Shown here one piece after another: positions 26,341 to 35,402 of a DNA stretch of 64,000 nt; positions within the stretch are counted from its first letter, which is position 1, and each line of letters starts with the position of its first letter. Made by a program: the position numbers and the translations under genes. The stretch is taken from the NCBI RefSeq assembly GCF_025562715.2, contig NZ_JAPFCC010000001.1, positions 4,392,501 to 4,456,500 of the forward strand, given 5' to 3'. This DNA comes from Endozoicomonas gorgoniicola. Lineage in GTDB: Bacteria; Pseudomonadota; Gammaproteobacteria; Pseudomonadales; Endozoicomonadaceae. Under the pieces are notes generated by a model that saw only the letters and a list, made by a program, of their open reading frames with translations, was not told the origin of the DNA and made no database searches.

Positions 26341-26604
26341 ATGGCTACCGACCTGATTGAATTAAAAAATTTAGGTAAAACTTCGGTACAGTGGCTGAAT
26401 GCTGTGGGCATCCGAACACTTGAACAACTCCATGAAGTGGGCACCGTTGCCGCATACTGTAAAGTCAGGGACAGAGGTTTCAAGGTTTCCAAAGTCCTGC
26501 TCTACGCTATGGAAGGTGCCCTGATCGGCAAGCACTGGAACGATCTTGATGAAAACTACAAACAGCGCCTGCTGAAACAGGTAGAAGAGTTCCCCTCCGG
26601 TTAA
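26341..26604 (+). CDS. TfoX C-terminal domain protein
   Basis: The start at ATG 26341 gives 87 residues that make up a single TfoX C-terminal domain: ELKNLGKTSVQWLNAVGI, LHEVGTVAAYCKVR and a KVLLYAMEGALIGKHW block. The domain has a helix-hairpin-helix-like fold and occurs alone or fused to the N-domain in the competence regulator TfoX/Sxy. A stand-alone C-domain has no established role. The upstream region has short tandem repeats (gtctatagttac twice, atcggactta twice). Confidence 0.8.
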   Translation: MATDLIELKNLGKTSVQWLNAVGIRTLEQLHEVGTVAAYCKVRDRGFKVSKVLLYAMEGALIGKHWNDLDENYKQRLLKQVEEFPSG

Positions 26605-26623
26605 TTCCCCTTTCCTTCCAAGT

Positions 26624-26683
26624 AACTTGCCCTACAGGGCTTGGTATCAGTGGATGTATGCTTTTAGAAACATCGTACCTGAA
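26624..26683 (+). repeat. 60-bp direct repeat, copy A
   Basis: It matches 57 of 60 bases of 29260-29319. The second copy includes the 3' end of moeB. The two copies bracket the split maa gene, so this cassette may have been gained or duplicated together with a piece of moeB. Confidence 0.8.
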
Positions 26684-26854
26684 AGGGTCTGATTGGAACG
26701 AAAGTTTCTCGTAGATGTTAATCCGCCGTGGCGGCTTGAGGCGCTCCTGGGGAGGTCTGGAAGAAGAATTTGCTGGGAGGGAGGTCGTCAAAAGTATTCG
26801 TGAGCGATTGGATCATGATGATCTCATTGAGCTGCACAATAACTCCTGGATTCG

Positions 26855-27080
26855 CTATTTTTTAATGGATCTTGCCGGATTTCCTGCCACACGATCATAG
26901 GGTCTAACATCTTTTGTTACTACGGAACCGGCACCAACAATAGCACCTTCACCTACGGTAATATTGGGCAGAATAATGGCTCCTCCGCCTATCCAGACCT
27001 TATCTTCAATAGTTACCGGCTTGGCAACTTCGTCACCTGCGATACGTTCTTCGGCATCCAGTGAGTGGGCGGCGGTATAA
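26855..27080 (-). pseudogene. maa: maa-like O-acetyltransferase, C-terminal part
   Basis: This fragment supplies the C-terminal part of a left-handed beta-helix acetyltransferase: YTAAHSLDAEERIAG, then hexapeptide repeats (VWIGGGAIILPNITVGEGA, VGAGSVVTKDV) and GNPARSIKK. It is separated from its N-terminal part (28811-29134) by an IS1634-family element. Removing the element and one 7-bp target copy joins IYT to AAHSLD in frame and restores a protein of about 183 residues, the normal Maa/NodL length. The catalytic His is expected in the AAHSLD segment. Confidence 0.9.
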
Positions 27081-28810
27081 CCGACATTCACCACCCAACA
27101 TGACATTTTTCTAATACCTGCTATCTATCAGATAAGCAAATATCAAGAAGCCTTGTTATGCCTCCTATTCAATACCGCTCTCAGGTCATGGATCATCTCG
27201 GTCTAGTGGCTGGAATGTGCAAAGAGCTGGGCATTGCCGACCATATCGACAGGCGCGCGCCCAAAGTATCTGACGAATGGAACATCTCCCACGGTGAGGC
27301 CGTTGTCGCGATGATTATCAATGGCCTCGGCTTTACGGGGCAGTCTCTCCACATGTTCCCTCAGTTCTTCTCCAATAAACCCCTCGATAAACTGATCAGA
27401 GAGGGGATTGAGCCCGAGCACATAAACGACAAAGTTCTTGGAAGAGCACTGGATGAACTGTTTGAACTGGGTGTCAGTAAAGTCTATTTTGAGCTGGCTA
27501 TCAAGGTGGCTACGCATCTCAAATTGCCATGTGATGCACTCAACCTTGATGGCACAGGATTTCACGTCGATGGCCGTTATAACAGCGAGGAGGAAGTCAG
27601 TGACGAAGACCTCAATTGCATCAGGCTTTGCAAGGGCTACAGCCGAGATCATCGTCCTGATCTGAACCAGGCCATATTGCTCCTGCTGACCGAAAACCGG
27701 GCAGGCATTCCGATGTTTATGAAAGCAGCCAGCGGTAATGTGACGGACAAGACCAGTTTCAAACAAGTGGTTTCTGAGCATATAAAGAGCTTCAAAGCGG
27801 CACTGAATGCCCGTTACTTCATCGGTGATGCCGCATTGTATGTGGCTGAAACCGTTCAGGAACTGAGTCAGCAGGATCAGTTGTTTATCTCCAGAGTTCC
27901 TCTCAACATTGGTGCAGCCAAAGAACTGGTTCAAAGTGCGCCATTGCGCTCAATGGTTGAGGTTGAAGGGTTTGAGCATTACGAATCTGTAGAAACTCTG
28001 TCTGACTATGCAGGTGTCGTACAACGTTGGGTACTGTTTCGAAATAATCAAAGCCAGAAAACAGAACAGAAGACACTGACAAGGCGTATGCAGAAAAAGT
28101 CCCTGAAGGAATTCAAGGAACTTGAGAAATTGGGCAAGAAGCCATTCTGTTGCGAATCGGATGCCATGGAAGCTTTCAAGCTATGGCAAAAACAGTCCGT
28201 ATACTGCCAGGCTGAACCTGAGATCATCGAGAGTCCCTGCTATAAAACCAAAGGCCGTCCTGCTGATGGGACAGTTCCCGACCACTATGAATATTATGTG
28301 ACAGGCTCCTGCGCGGTTGCTGTACAGACTCGTCGTGATGCAGAAGCATCGTTGGGTTGTTTTGTTCTGGCAACCAACGATACAGATACAGCCCGGCTTG
28401 ACGCTGGCGAACTACTGAGGACGTATAAATCCCAGCAGCAGGTTGAGAGAGGTTTTCGCTTCCTGAAGAGCCCTGATTTTCTGGTGTCTTCACTGTATCT
28501 CAAAAAACCTGAGCGTATTGAGGCCCTGTTAATGGTGATGACACTCTGTCTTATGGTCTATGCTGCAATTCAGCATCGAATCCGCTATGAACTGAAAAGG
28601 CAGAGCCGAACGTTCCCGGACATGAAGAAGAAACCAGCCCAGAACCCAACGGGCAGATGGGTTTTCCTGTGCTTTGATGGGATTCATGTGCTGTCGGTTA
28701 ACGGGACGGAGAAACACATGGTTGGAATATCGGAGAGGCAATCGACGATCATTTTTATTTTGGGCTCAACGTACCAAGAAATTTATTCCTGAATAGGGTG
28801 GTGAATGACG
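27081..28810 (+). mobile_element. IS1634-family element (1730 bp) in maa
   Basis: The inverted repeats are ccgacattcaccaccc at the left and the complement of gggtggtgaatgacg at the right. The 7-bp direct repeat ggtataa occurs at 27074-27080 and 28811-28817. The inserted length plus duplication (1737 bp) is divisible by three, so precise excision would restore maa. Confidence 0.92.
27158..28792 (+). CDS. IS1634-family (IS4-like) transposase
   Basis: The 544-residue DDE transposase has the family N-terminus (VAGMCKELGIADHID, HGEAVVAMIINGLGF). The first catalytic Asp is in LNLDGTGFHVDG, the second in YFIGDAALYVAE, and the Glu is in QQQVERGFRFLKSPDF. The frame is uninterrupted, so the element is likely functional. 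Confidence 0.93.
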   Translation: MPPIQYRSQVMDHLGLVAGMCKELGIADHIDRRAPKVSDEWNISHGEAVVAMIINGLGFTGQSLHMFPQFFSNKPLDKLIREGIEPEHINDKVLGRALDELFELGVSKVYFELAIKVATHLKLPCDALNLDGTGFHVDGRYNSEEEVSDEDLNCIRLCKGYSRDHRPDLNQAILLLLTENRAGIPMFMKAASGNVTDKTSFKQVVSEHIKSFKAALNARYFIGDAALYVAETVQELSQQDQLFISRVPLNIGAAKELVQSAPLRSMVEVEGFEHYESVETLSDYAGVVQRWVLFRNNQSQKTEQKTLTRRMQKKSLKEFKELEKLGKKPFCCESDAMEAFKLWQKQSVYCQAEPEIIESPCYKTKGRPADGTVPDHYEYYVTGSCAVAVQTRRDAEASLGCFVLATNDTDTARLDAGELLRTYKSQQQVERGFRFLKSPDFLVSSLYLKKPERIEALLMVMTLCLMVYAAIQHRIRYELKRQSRTFPDMKKKPAQNPTGRWVFLCFDGIHVLSVNGTEKHMVGISERQSTIIFILGSTYQEIYS

Positions 28811-29134
28811 GGTATAAATTTGGACTCTCGGGCCAATCATCACATGCCTGCCGATGGTGACCTTACCGTTATCCAGAATTAATGCACCGCTATTGATGTA
28901 GCTGTTTTCCCCCATTGAAAGGTGGCAGCCGTAGCTCATTTCCAGTGGTGGCGCTATATAGCTGCTGTTCGGAACCAGAGCGCCAGCTTGTTTAAGTAAT
29001 GCTGCTCTCTTTTCGCTATCGGCTTCATGATTAAACTTAAACAGTGCAGCGAACGTTTGACCTCTTATTGCAGCTAACTCCTGATCAAGGCAGTTGTATG
29101 TCTGCCCTTTTCTCATTTTCTCAAGTTCTGACAT
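28811..29134 (-). pseudogene. maa: maa-like O-acetyltransferase, N-terminal part
   Basis: It begins MSELEKMRKGQTYNCLDQEL, the typical maltose/galactoside acetyltransferase N-terminal cap, and runs through the first hexapeptide coils (SYINSGALILDNGKVTIG, VMIGPRVQIYT) before the IS1634 element. Beyond the insertion the frame reads a few IS-encoded residues and stops near 28766. The product would lack the second half of the acetyl-CoA site and should be inactive. Confidence 0.9.
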
Positions 29135-29259
29135 GGTGATTCCTCACTAATTTACTATGAAAATAGTGCTCCGAACTCGCAAAGCACTCCATCCTCACCG
29201 ATCTCAGCAATCAACCCTGCTGCTGCGATCTCATCGACTCCAGAAAGGGTTTTTCGAGC

Positions 29260-29319
29260 AACTTGCCCTACAGGGTTTGGTATCAGTGGATTTATGCTTT
29301 TAGAAACATCGTACTTGAA
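29260..29319 (+). repeat. 60-bp direct repeat, copy B (overlaps moeB 3' end)
   Basis: It matches copy A at 26624-26683 with three mismatches. It contains the last codons of moeB (TMFLKA and stop). Confidence 0.8.
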
Positions 29320-30056
29320 CACACAGGGCATTCCGGGTCAGCTTCCAGAGACATGGTCTGCCATTGCATGGTTTGAGCATCAAGCATCATTAAACGTCCG
29401 CTGAGATTTTCTCCGAAACCGGTAATCAGTTTAATGGTTTCGAGGGCTTGTAGAGTACCAATGGTTCCTACCACTGGCCCCAGGATACCGGATTCAGAAC
29501 AGGTCAGTTCTTCAGCCACCTGCTCAGAATAAAGACAGCGATAACAGGGAGCGTTATCCTGCCAGCGGTCAAACACAGTCAGCTGTCCATTCAGGCGAAT
29601 AGCGGCACCAGACACCAGAGGGACACTGGCTTGAACGCTGCAACGATTGATAGCAAAACGGCTGTCAAAATTGTCGGTAGCATCCAGTACTACGTCCGAT
29701 TTTTCCATTACCTCCCTCAAATCTGCTTCACTCAGCTTTGCCGTGACAGTATTCACCTGGATGCCTGGATTAATGGCACTGATTCTCGCAGCGGCAGCAT
29801 GAACCTTGAACTGCCCGATATCATCCGTTGAAAAGGCAATCTGCCGTTGCAGGTTGGTCTGATCGACAACATCCGGATCGACAATGGTCAGTTGCCCGAC
29901 ACCTGCCGCCGCCAGATAAATAGCCGCAGGGCAACCGAGCCCACCCATACCCACAATCAGCACATGGGAGTCCAGCAGTTTTTCCTGCCCTTCGATGTCA
30001 ACCTGAGGCAACATAATCTGTCGGCTGTAACGCAACAACTGATCGTCATTCATCAT
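29292..30056 (-). CDS. moeB: MoeB/ThiF-family adenylyltransferase
   Basis: The 254-residue E1-like enzyme has the ATP site GMGGLGCPAAIYLAAAGVG (residues 36-54), DVVDQTNLQRQI with the catalytic Arg region, VLDATDNFDSR, and paired zinc cysteines in CYRCLY and CPVCSS. It adenylates the C-terminal glycine of the sulfur carrier MoaD or ThiS. With no moa or thi genes nearby, MoeB versus ThiF cannot be decided firmly; the length favours MoeB. The last nine codons lie in a duplicated 60-bp segment. Confidence 0.88.
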   Translation of the reverse strand: MMNDDQLLRYSRQIMLPQVDIEGQEKLLDSHVLIVGMGGLGCPAAIYLAAAGVGQLTIVDPDVVDQTNLQRQIAFSTDDIGQFKVHAAAARISAINPGIQVNTVTAKLSEADLREVMEKSDVVLDATDNFDSRFAINRCSVQASVPLVSGAAIRLNGQLTVFDRWQDNAPCYRCLYSEQVAEELTCSESGILGPVVGTIGTLQALETIKLITGFGENLSGRLMMLDAQTMQWQTMSLEADPECPVCSSTMFLKA

Positions 30057-30166
30057 GAAAACAATGGAACCTTCTTAACAAGCTTTAATCAAACAAAGAA
30101 AATCGAGCAGGGAGTGTTTCTCCGGCACAGAGCGTATTATCCGGTGCCGGAGAAGACGGATATTTA

Positions 30167-30562
30167 TCAGGCTTCAGATTCGACAAACTCAGCGTAGGCC
30201 TCAGCATCCATCAATTCGGACAGCTCCCCTTTATCAGACAGTTTAATCCTGAAAAACCAGCCTTCATCATAAGGGTTGCTGTTAACTGTTTCAGGAGCTT
30301 CTTCCAGTGCTTCATTGACAGCAACCACTTCGCCGGACAATGGGGCGTATATTTCAGAAGCAGCTTTCACTGATTCAACAACACCAGCCTCATCATCAGC
30401 GGCCAGAGTCGAGCCGACTTCTGGTAACTCCACAAACACCACATCTCCGAGCGCTTCCTGAGCATGATCGGTAATTCCGATGGTTGCGGTACCATCGTCT
30501 TCAAGTCGAATCCACTCATGAGAGTTAACAAAACGCAAATCGGAAGGAATGTTACTCATCAA
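30167..30562 (-). CDS. gcvH: Glycine cleavage system H protein
   Basis: The 131-residue protein has the lipoyl-attachment lysine in VVESVKAASEIYAP and the conserved SNPYDEGWFFRIKLS. GcvH shuttles the aminomethyl group between the P, T and L proteins. gcvT and gcvP are not adjacent. It is also the lipoyl carrier from which lipoate is transferred in some bacteria. The start may be the first or second Met. Confidence 0.95.
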   Translation of the reverse strand: MMSNIPSDLRFVNSHEWIRLEDDGTATIGITDHAQEALGDVVFVELPEVGSTLAADDEAGVVESVKAASEIYAPLSGEVVAVNEALEEAPETVNSNPYDEGWFFRIKLSDKGELSELMDAEAYAEFVESEA

Positions 30563-30790
30563 TTTTTTTCCTCTGGTCGTCTGGATTGTATCTCACAGCC
30601 ATTGTTAGCCCTGGCTGCTGAGAGCAACCCGGATTTTATATCGTTCTTGGATAATGAAATTGAAGCATTCTAACGGTAATTCAGGGCTACAGCCAATGTG
30701 TAATAAACAGTAAGCTTTAGCTGCCCACCTATACATTTGCGACTATTCTATGCAAACTGACTAAATAACTACATAATCAGCCAATCAAAA

Positions 30791-31303
30791 ATGACGGTAC
30801 ATCGTGCTTGCCAACTTAACATAGAAACTCTGACCGAGCTTTCTGAACTGCTTAAGCAACTCCCTGACAAGTATTTCAAGGCCAGGCTGTCGGGCTATTG
30901 CGGGCCGGTTGGTACTCAGATCAGACACATTATCGAGTTTTATAAAGGCTTTCTTCAGGGACTGGAGCTGGGAACTGTCAATTATGATGACCGCCCAAGA
31001 AACCCCGACCTTGAAACATCACGCGATAAAGCTCTGGAAGAGATTGGTATCATCTGCCGCCACATGGCTCTGCTTGACGATCAGTATGAAGCCCTTGATT
31101 TTCAGGCTTGTGGCGGTACTGACCAGACCCTTTCCACCACCAGCAATATGCACCGGGAGCTGCTGTTCCTTCACAACCATACCGTTCATCACAAAGCCAT
31201 CATCACTCTGTTGCTTGAACCGACCGGCTTTAAGCTGCCTGACACCTTTGGACTGGCACTGGCAACCAGAGTTTACCAGCAGAATAAAGCTCTGGCGGAC
31301 TAG
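30791..31303 (+). CDS. DinB/YfiT-like four-helix protein
   Basis: The 170-residue protein has metal-ligand-type histidines in the DinB arrangement: TQIRHIIEFYKGF in helix 2 and FLHNHTVHHKAII in helix 4. This fold binds divalent metal and in some members transfers thiols. The substrate is unknown. It is convergent with the olsF-like gene, with their ends almost touching. Confidence 0.7.
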   Translation: MTVHRACQLNIETLTELSELLKQLPDKYFKARLSGYCGPVGTQIRHIIEFYKGFLQGLELGTVNYDDRPRNPDLETSRDKALEEIGIICRHMALLDDQYEALDFQACGGTDQTLSTTSNMHRELLFLHNHTVHHKAIITLLLEPTGFKLPDTFGLALATRVYQQNKALAD

Positions 31304-33126
31304 GCAGCAGGACGATGGAAATCCAGAAAGCTTTTTGCTCCGGCAGCTCCCAGGTATTTGCTCAGGGTTCGGTTATCGACCCTGGTCAGGTTGACAATAA
31401 TCAGGCCATCCAGCGCATTGTTAAAATCAGGGTCAACGTTAAAGGCTGCCAGTTCGCCGCTCAGCTTCAGGTATTGTTTAAGCAGGACAGGAATGCCCTT
31501 GTTGTCTTTTTCAATCTGCTGAACCAGGGTTGACAACTTGTCCACATCACTCAGCCCCTGAAGGTGATCCACACTCCAGAACTGCCCTTTGTGTGATTTC
31601 AACGGAGTGGTTGGCTGTACCAGTGACTGCAAAGCTTCATCAGAGTTGTTTATCGACAAACATCCAGCCATCAGCTGGCGGGAGACTTCGCTGTAATGAC
31701 TGCTGATACTCACCGGACCAAACAGCACCTTGTAGCGGGGGTTAGCCGCAACATAAGCACCAATACCCTTCCAGAGCAGCATCAATGCAGTCAGGCTTTT
31801 CTGATATTCAGGCCGGACAAAAGAGCGTCCCATCTCCAGACTGCATCCAAGTTTATGAAGAAAGTCGGCGTGATAACGAAACAGGCTGCGGGAGTAAATA
31901 CCATGCAGTCCCTGCGCTCGTAAAATCTGGTCCACCTGCCCGATACGATAGGCTCCAACCACTTCCTGCTGCTCTCTGTTCCAGAGAAACAGGTGCCGAT
32001 AGTGGTCATCATAGCGATCGATATCTACCTCTAGCCCAGTCCCTTCACCGACTTCTCTGAACGTCACTTCGCGCAGTCTGCCAATCTCGGGCAAAATATG
32101 GGGCAACTGCTGTCTGGTGGCACAGAACACCGCCATTTCATTCTTTTCCAGAAGCAGAGTGTCTTCGGGCAGCTGTTCAATATTTTTCTGCAGCAGGGCT
32201 TTATCCACAGGACTGGCTATACCTTTAACCTGTCGTTCTGTTTTCTTTTCAGGTTTATTCAGCTTCAAACCACCCAAGCCATGCTTACCAGAACCACTCT
32301 TACCAGAACCACTAGTGTCAGAGCTATGAGCCGACATGGCATAAGTGTGTAGCCGCAGATAGTTGGTTACAGCGCTGTCTGAATCCAGAGATTCATAACT
32401 GGCAGGCTCAAGGGTTTTGCCAACCCGAAAGCCGATGGTATGCCCTTTTTTGTTGATCAGCTCTCGTATCAACCTGACCGTCCTCAGCCTGGAGTGGATC
32501 ATACCCAGTGCCTGAAACAGCCAGCCATTGCGACCTTCAACAAAGACCGGAGTCACCCTGGCCCGAGCCTGTCTGGCAATTTTTGCCGCAGTAACGCGCC
32601 AGGTAGGGTCAGTCACCTGTTTAAGATGCCTGTTAAAGCTGGACACTTCTCCGGACGGAAACATCAGCAGCAAATGCCCATCAGATACCCATTGCTGAGC
32701 CTCAGCAATGGCAGCCCTGTTTTTTTGACGGGCATTTTTGCTGAGAACATCGACACCAATAAACAACGCTCTCAGCTCGGGAATCTGGCAGAGAATCTCG
32801 TTGGTCAGCACCTTCACATCTTTACGTCTCTGTAGCAATAACTCTGCCAGTGCAATACCTTCAATGCCGCCGTAAGGGTGATTTGCCACCACAACCGACG
32901 GGCCTTCAGCAGGAATCCTTTCCAGACGGCCAGAAGCAACCTCATGCTGAACCTGAAAAATCGTCAGAACCCACTTCAGGAAACGGTGGCTATCGTACTC
33001 ATTGGCACTCTTTTTTCTGTAAAGGCTGTCGAGTGTTCTTAAACCCAGTAGCCATTCTGCTGCCAACTCCGGAATGCCCGACCTGGTTTTGCGCGGAAGA
33101 CGAAAAGGAGATTGTTTGCTAGCCAT
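31300..33126 (-). CDS. olsF: OlsF-like bifunctional acyltransferase (ornithine lipid synthesis)
   Basis: The start MASKQSPFRLPRK at 33126, with aaggga upstream, gives 608 residues. The N-terminal half is a PlsC-like O-acyltransferase (VVANHPYGGIEGIALAE, MFPSGEVSSF). The C-terminal half is an OlsB-like GNAT N-acyltransferase, often called hemolysin-like (LREVTFREVGEGTG, YRIGQV, GRSFVRPEYQ, ISSHYSE). This order and length match OlsF of Vibrio and Serratia, which makes ornithine lipids in one protein. Specificity for ornithine cannot be proved from sequence. Confidence 0.85.
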   Translation of the reverse strand: MASKQSPFRLPRKTRSGIPELAAEWLLGLRTLDSLYRKKSANEYDSHRFLKWVLTIFQVQHEVASGRLERIPAEGPSVVVANHPYGGIEGIALAELLLQRRKDVKVLTNEILCQIPELRALFIGVDVLSKNARQKNRAAIAEAQQWVSDGHLLLMFPSGEVSSFNRHLKQVTDPTWRVTAAKIARQARARVTPVFVEGRNGWLFQALGMIHSRLRTVRLIRELINKKGHTIGFRVGKTLEPASYESLDSDSAVTNYLRLHTYAMSAHSSDTSGSGKSGSGKHGLGGLKLNKPEKKTERQVKGIASPVDKALLQKNIEQLPEDTLLLEKNEMAVFCATRQQLPHILPEIGRLREVTFREVGEGTGLEVDIDRYDDHYRHLFLWNREQQEVVGAYRIGQVDQILRAQGLHGIYSRSLFRYHADFLHKLGCSLEMGRSFVRPEYQKSLTALMLLWKGIGAYVAANPRYKVLFGPVSISSHYSEVSRQLMAGCLSINNSDEALQSLVQPTTPLKSHKGQFWSVDHLQGLSDVDKLSTLVQQIEKDNKGIPVLLKQYLKLSGELAAFNVDPDFNNALDGLIIVNLTRVDNRTLSKYLGAAGAKSFLDFHRPAA

Positions 33127-33310
33127 CCGGATTCCCTTGTTAGTGTGGTTGTAGTCCGGCTTATGAGTGCCTGCCTCTATAATGAACAAGCCAGCTTACA
33201 TGAACAAGCGTAGGCAGGAAAAATGACAGGTTGGTTAAGGCAGAATGAAACTCTTATTAAAGCCGGGCAAAGCATAAAGCCTGTCCGGCTTTAACCATCG
33301 GGTATTGAGA

Positions 33311-33757
33311 TTATCGGAACAGTATTCGCTTAACAGCATTGTCGGTACCAAAAAACTCCATGGCTGTCACAATCAACGATGCCGCAAGCACACCGCAGGC
33401 GTTATAAAAAAGCAAACCTCCATCATCGCCAGTTACATTACCCATTTCGTCAAACTCCGGCATGGCAATGCCCAGCGGGGTAAACAGGTGGAAAAATACG
33501 GCTCCCATCATCACACCACTGGCAATAGATGCTCCATAAAGGCGTGAGGGGGCAAAAAACAGCATAATGGCGGCAATCAGCTCAACTGTACCTACCCCAT
33601 AAGCGCCGTAATCAGCAAACCATTCAAGACCCGCCCAGGCTCCCAGAGTGCTGAAGATATGAATCGTTTCATAGGCATCAGTAAATTTGAAGAACAACGA
33701 CTGAATAAAGACAAATGCCACATAAATGCACAAAATCCATTTGACTGCATTTTTCAT
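33311..33757 (-). CDS. DoxX-like membrane protein
   Basis: The 148-residue protein has four hydrophobic segments (WILCIYVAFVFIQSLFFKF, GTVELIAAIMLFFAPSRLYG, SGVMMGAVFFHLFTPLG, ACGVLAASLIVTAMEF) and the arrangement of DoxX/DoxD-like proteins. The function is unclear. It follows the YHS-domain gene by 14 bp and is probably cotranscribed with it. Confidence 0.75.
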   Translation of the reverse strand: MKNAVKWILCIYVAFVFIQSLFFKFTDAYETIHIFSTLGAWAGLEWFADYGAYGVGTVELIAAIMLFFAPSRLYGASIASGVMMGAVFFHLFTPLGIAMPEFDEMGNVTGDDGGLLFYNACGVLAASLIVTAMEFFGTDNAVKRILFR

Positions 33758-33771
33758 AGATCAATCCTCCT

Positions 33772-34215
33772 CTATTGATCAAGCATTTTAGGCCAGTTTT
33801 CATCGGCCTTTTGGATAAATCCCGGAATATCTTTAAGCCATTTTTGCTGAACACTGTTGTCGTAATTCAGGTAAAGCTTACCATCGACAATTTTCCAGTA
33901 GTTGGGATCTCCGGGGGCTCTCTGTTTTTTGGCAGCTACCGCCCAGGCACAAAAACCGCCATACTGAGGTCTGTATTTATCCGGGTTATTTTTGAAGAGT
34001 TCCAGGTTTTCAGCTGAATTAAAATACCACTCAGCATCCAGGTATTTGAATTTGAATTTGGCATTACCTTTCACAGCTTTGTGTTCTGTGAAATAAGCAA
34101 CTGTGTCGTAACCGCTCACGGCCTTGTTGCTGAACCAGCCAGTATAGATATCATTGCCAGCCCAGGCAGCTGAACCGAAAAACAGCAGCATGATCACACT
34201 GATGAGTCGTGCCAT
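33772..34215 (-). CDS. YHS-domain periplasmic protein
   Basis: The ATG at 34215, preceded by aaggagcg, begins a signal peptide (MARLISVIMLLFFGSAAWA) and gives 147 residues. The mature part is one YHS-like domain: KAVSGYDTVAYFTEHKAV, FKFKYLDAEWYFNSAENLELF and YGGFCAWAVA. Such stand-alone exported YHS proteins are thought to bind metal or redox partners. The pairing with DoxX recurs in marine gammaproteobacteria, to my knowledge. Confidence 0.82.
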   Translation of the reverse strand: MARLISVIMLLFFGSAAWAGNDIYTGWFSNKAVSGYDTVAYFTEHKAVKGNAKFKFKYLDAEWYFNSAENLELFKNNPDKYRPQYGGFCAWAVAAKKQRAPGDPNYWKIVDGKLYLNYDNSVQQKWLKDIPGFIQKADENWPKMLDQ

Positions 34216-34249
34216 AGTGTTTACGCTCCTTGAATCGCCTTTGATCAGG

Positions 34250-35401
34250 TTATTCCGTATCCGGATACCTTCGAACCAGTTTTCGTTCGTGCTTCCATGC
34301 ATGCAACAACTGTTTCAGGGAAGGAGGACGAAATCCCCGGTGCCGGTTCACCCACCCCAGTTGAAACAGTGTTCGGTATTGATAAAACAGAACCCGATAC
34401 ACTTCTTTCAACGTACTGCGACTGTCCCAGATATGGGCGGCTTCACTGCTGGCACCATTAATTTCAAGTATATAGTAGTTTTCGCCATTCATAAGAGAAT
34501 TGATATCTCTAAATCGAATATCTATTCGGCCGTAATAATATTCTGGCAACCCGTTAGCCACCTCATCAAAGGCAGCTTCCAGTGCAGGTGTTATAAATTC
34601 CCTGCCATCCCTGAAAATACACCCACGGGAATGACTGCCAGCAAACGTCAGCCTGAAAGGTTGTCCCTCAGGAAGCACCTGCTCCAGCAGTTGGTAATGA
34701 CGCTTGAAATATAACGGCGTCAACTGCCCTGCCCGCTCATCATTCTGAATTAACTGCCGCAGTGTATCTTTACCATTACCAATCACGTAAGGCGGGTATT
34801 TCAGGGTAATGGAAAAAATCCTGCCTTTTTTCTCCCCTGGCTGGCGAATATAAAAAATGCCGGCTTCAGCTTCGTAAGGCACCAGTTGCTGCAATATGAC
34901 CTTACCTTCTCTGGGAAACGCAGCAATATAATCTTTCAGTTCCCGGGCAGAACGAACAATTCTGACACCGGCTCCCCGGCAGCCAATGTCGGGTTTTGCA
35001 ACCAGAGGGTAACTCAGCCCAACCGACTGCATTCGTTGCCGGGCCTGAAACTCAGCATCTTCTGGCGATGCCCATTCAGACAATACGCACCAGTCTGGTA
35101 TCTTTTCTCTGGCCTTTCCTTTCGCCATGGAAAAGATATCATTTTTGGATTCCCCCACCATACCACTGAGGTGAATACCAGGATTACTGTTCAGTGGCAG
35201 GGTAAAACCACGGTAACGAACGGCTAACCACAGCGCCTGCAAAATAACCGGGATATAAATGACAAACCCCGGCCAGAATTCAAAAAAAGAAATCGGCCGC
35301 TCCCGTTTTTCCAGCTCCGGCATACCGGGATGAATTTTCTTATCCTGAGCGGTTGGCCGGATAAATGCTTCTATCTGGCGGTCGCTTTCAGTCATGTTCA
35401 T
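34250..35401 (-). CDS. ATP-grasp protein (D-Ala-D-Ala ligase-like)
   Basis: The 383-residue protein has an N-terminal hydrophobic segment (GFVIYIPVILQALWLAVRY, about residues 45-63), then an ATP-grasp fold. Nucleotide-site segments are YPLVAKPDIGCRGAGVRIV and KVILQQLVP; the metal-binding end is IDIRF...YILEINGASSEA. The family joins carboxylates to amines using ATP; the substrate is unknown. It starts one base after the DedA gene stop, so the two are almost certainly cotranscribed. Confidence 0.8.
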   Translation of the reverse strand: MNMTESDRQIEAFIRPTAQDKKIHPGMPELEKRERPISFFEFWPGFVIYIPVILQALWLAVRYRGFTLPLNSNPGIHLSGMVGESKNDIFSMAKGKAREKIPDWCVLSEWASPEDAEFQARQRMQSVGLSYPLVAKPDIGCRGAGVRIVRSARELKDYIAAFPREGKVILQQLVPYEAEAGIFYIRQPGEKKGRIFSITLKYPPYVIGNGKDTLRQLIQNDERAGQLTPLYFKRHYQLLEQVLPEGQPFRLTFAGSHSRGCIFRDGREFITPALEAAFDEVANGLPEYYYGRIDIRFRDINSLMNGENYYILEINGASSEAAHIWDSRSTLKEVYRVLFYQYRTLFQLGWVNRHRGFRPPSLKQLLHAWKHERKLVRRYPDTE

Positions 35402-35402
35402 A

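Noticed and set aside
26715..26900. Plus-strand ORF of 61 aa between the TfoX gene and maa
   Set aside because: It overlaps the 3' end of maa, has no binding site and no recognisable composition.
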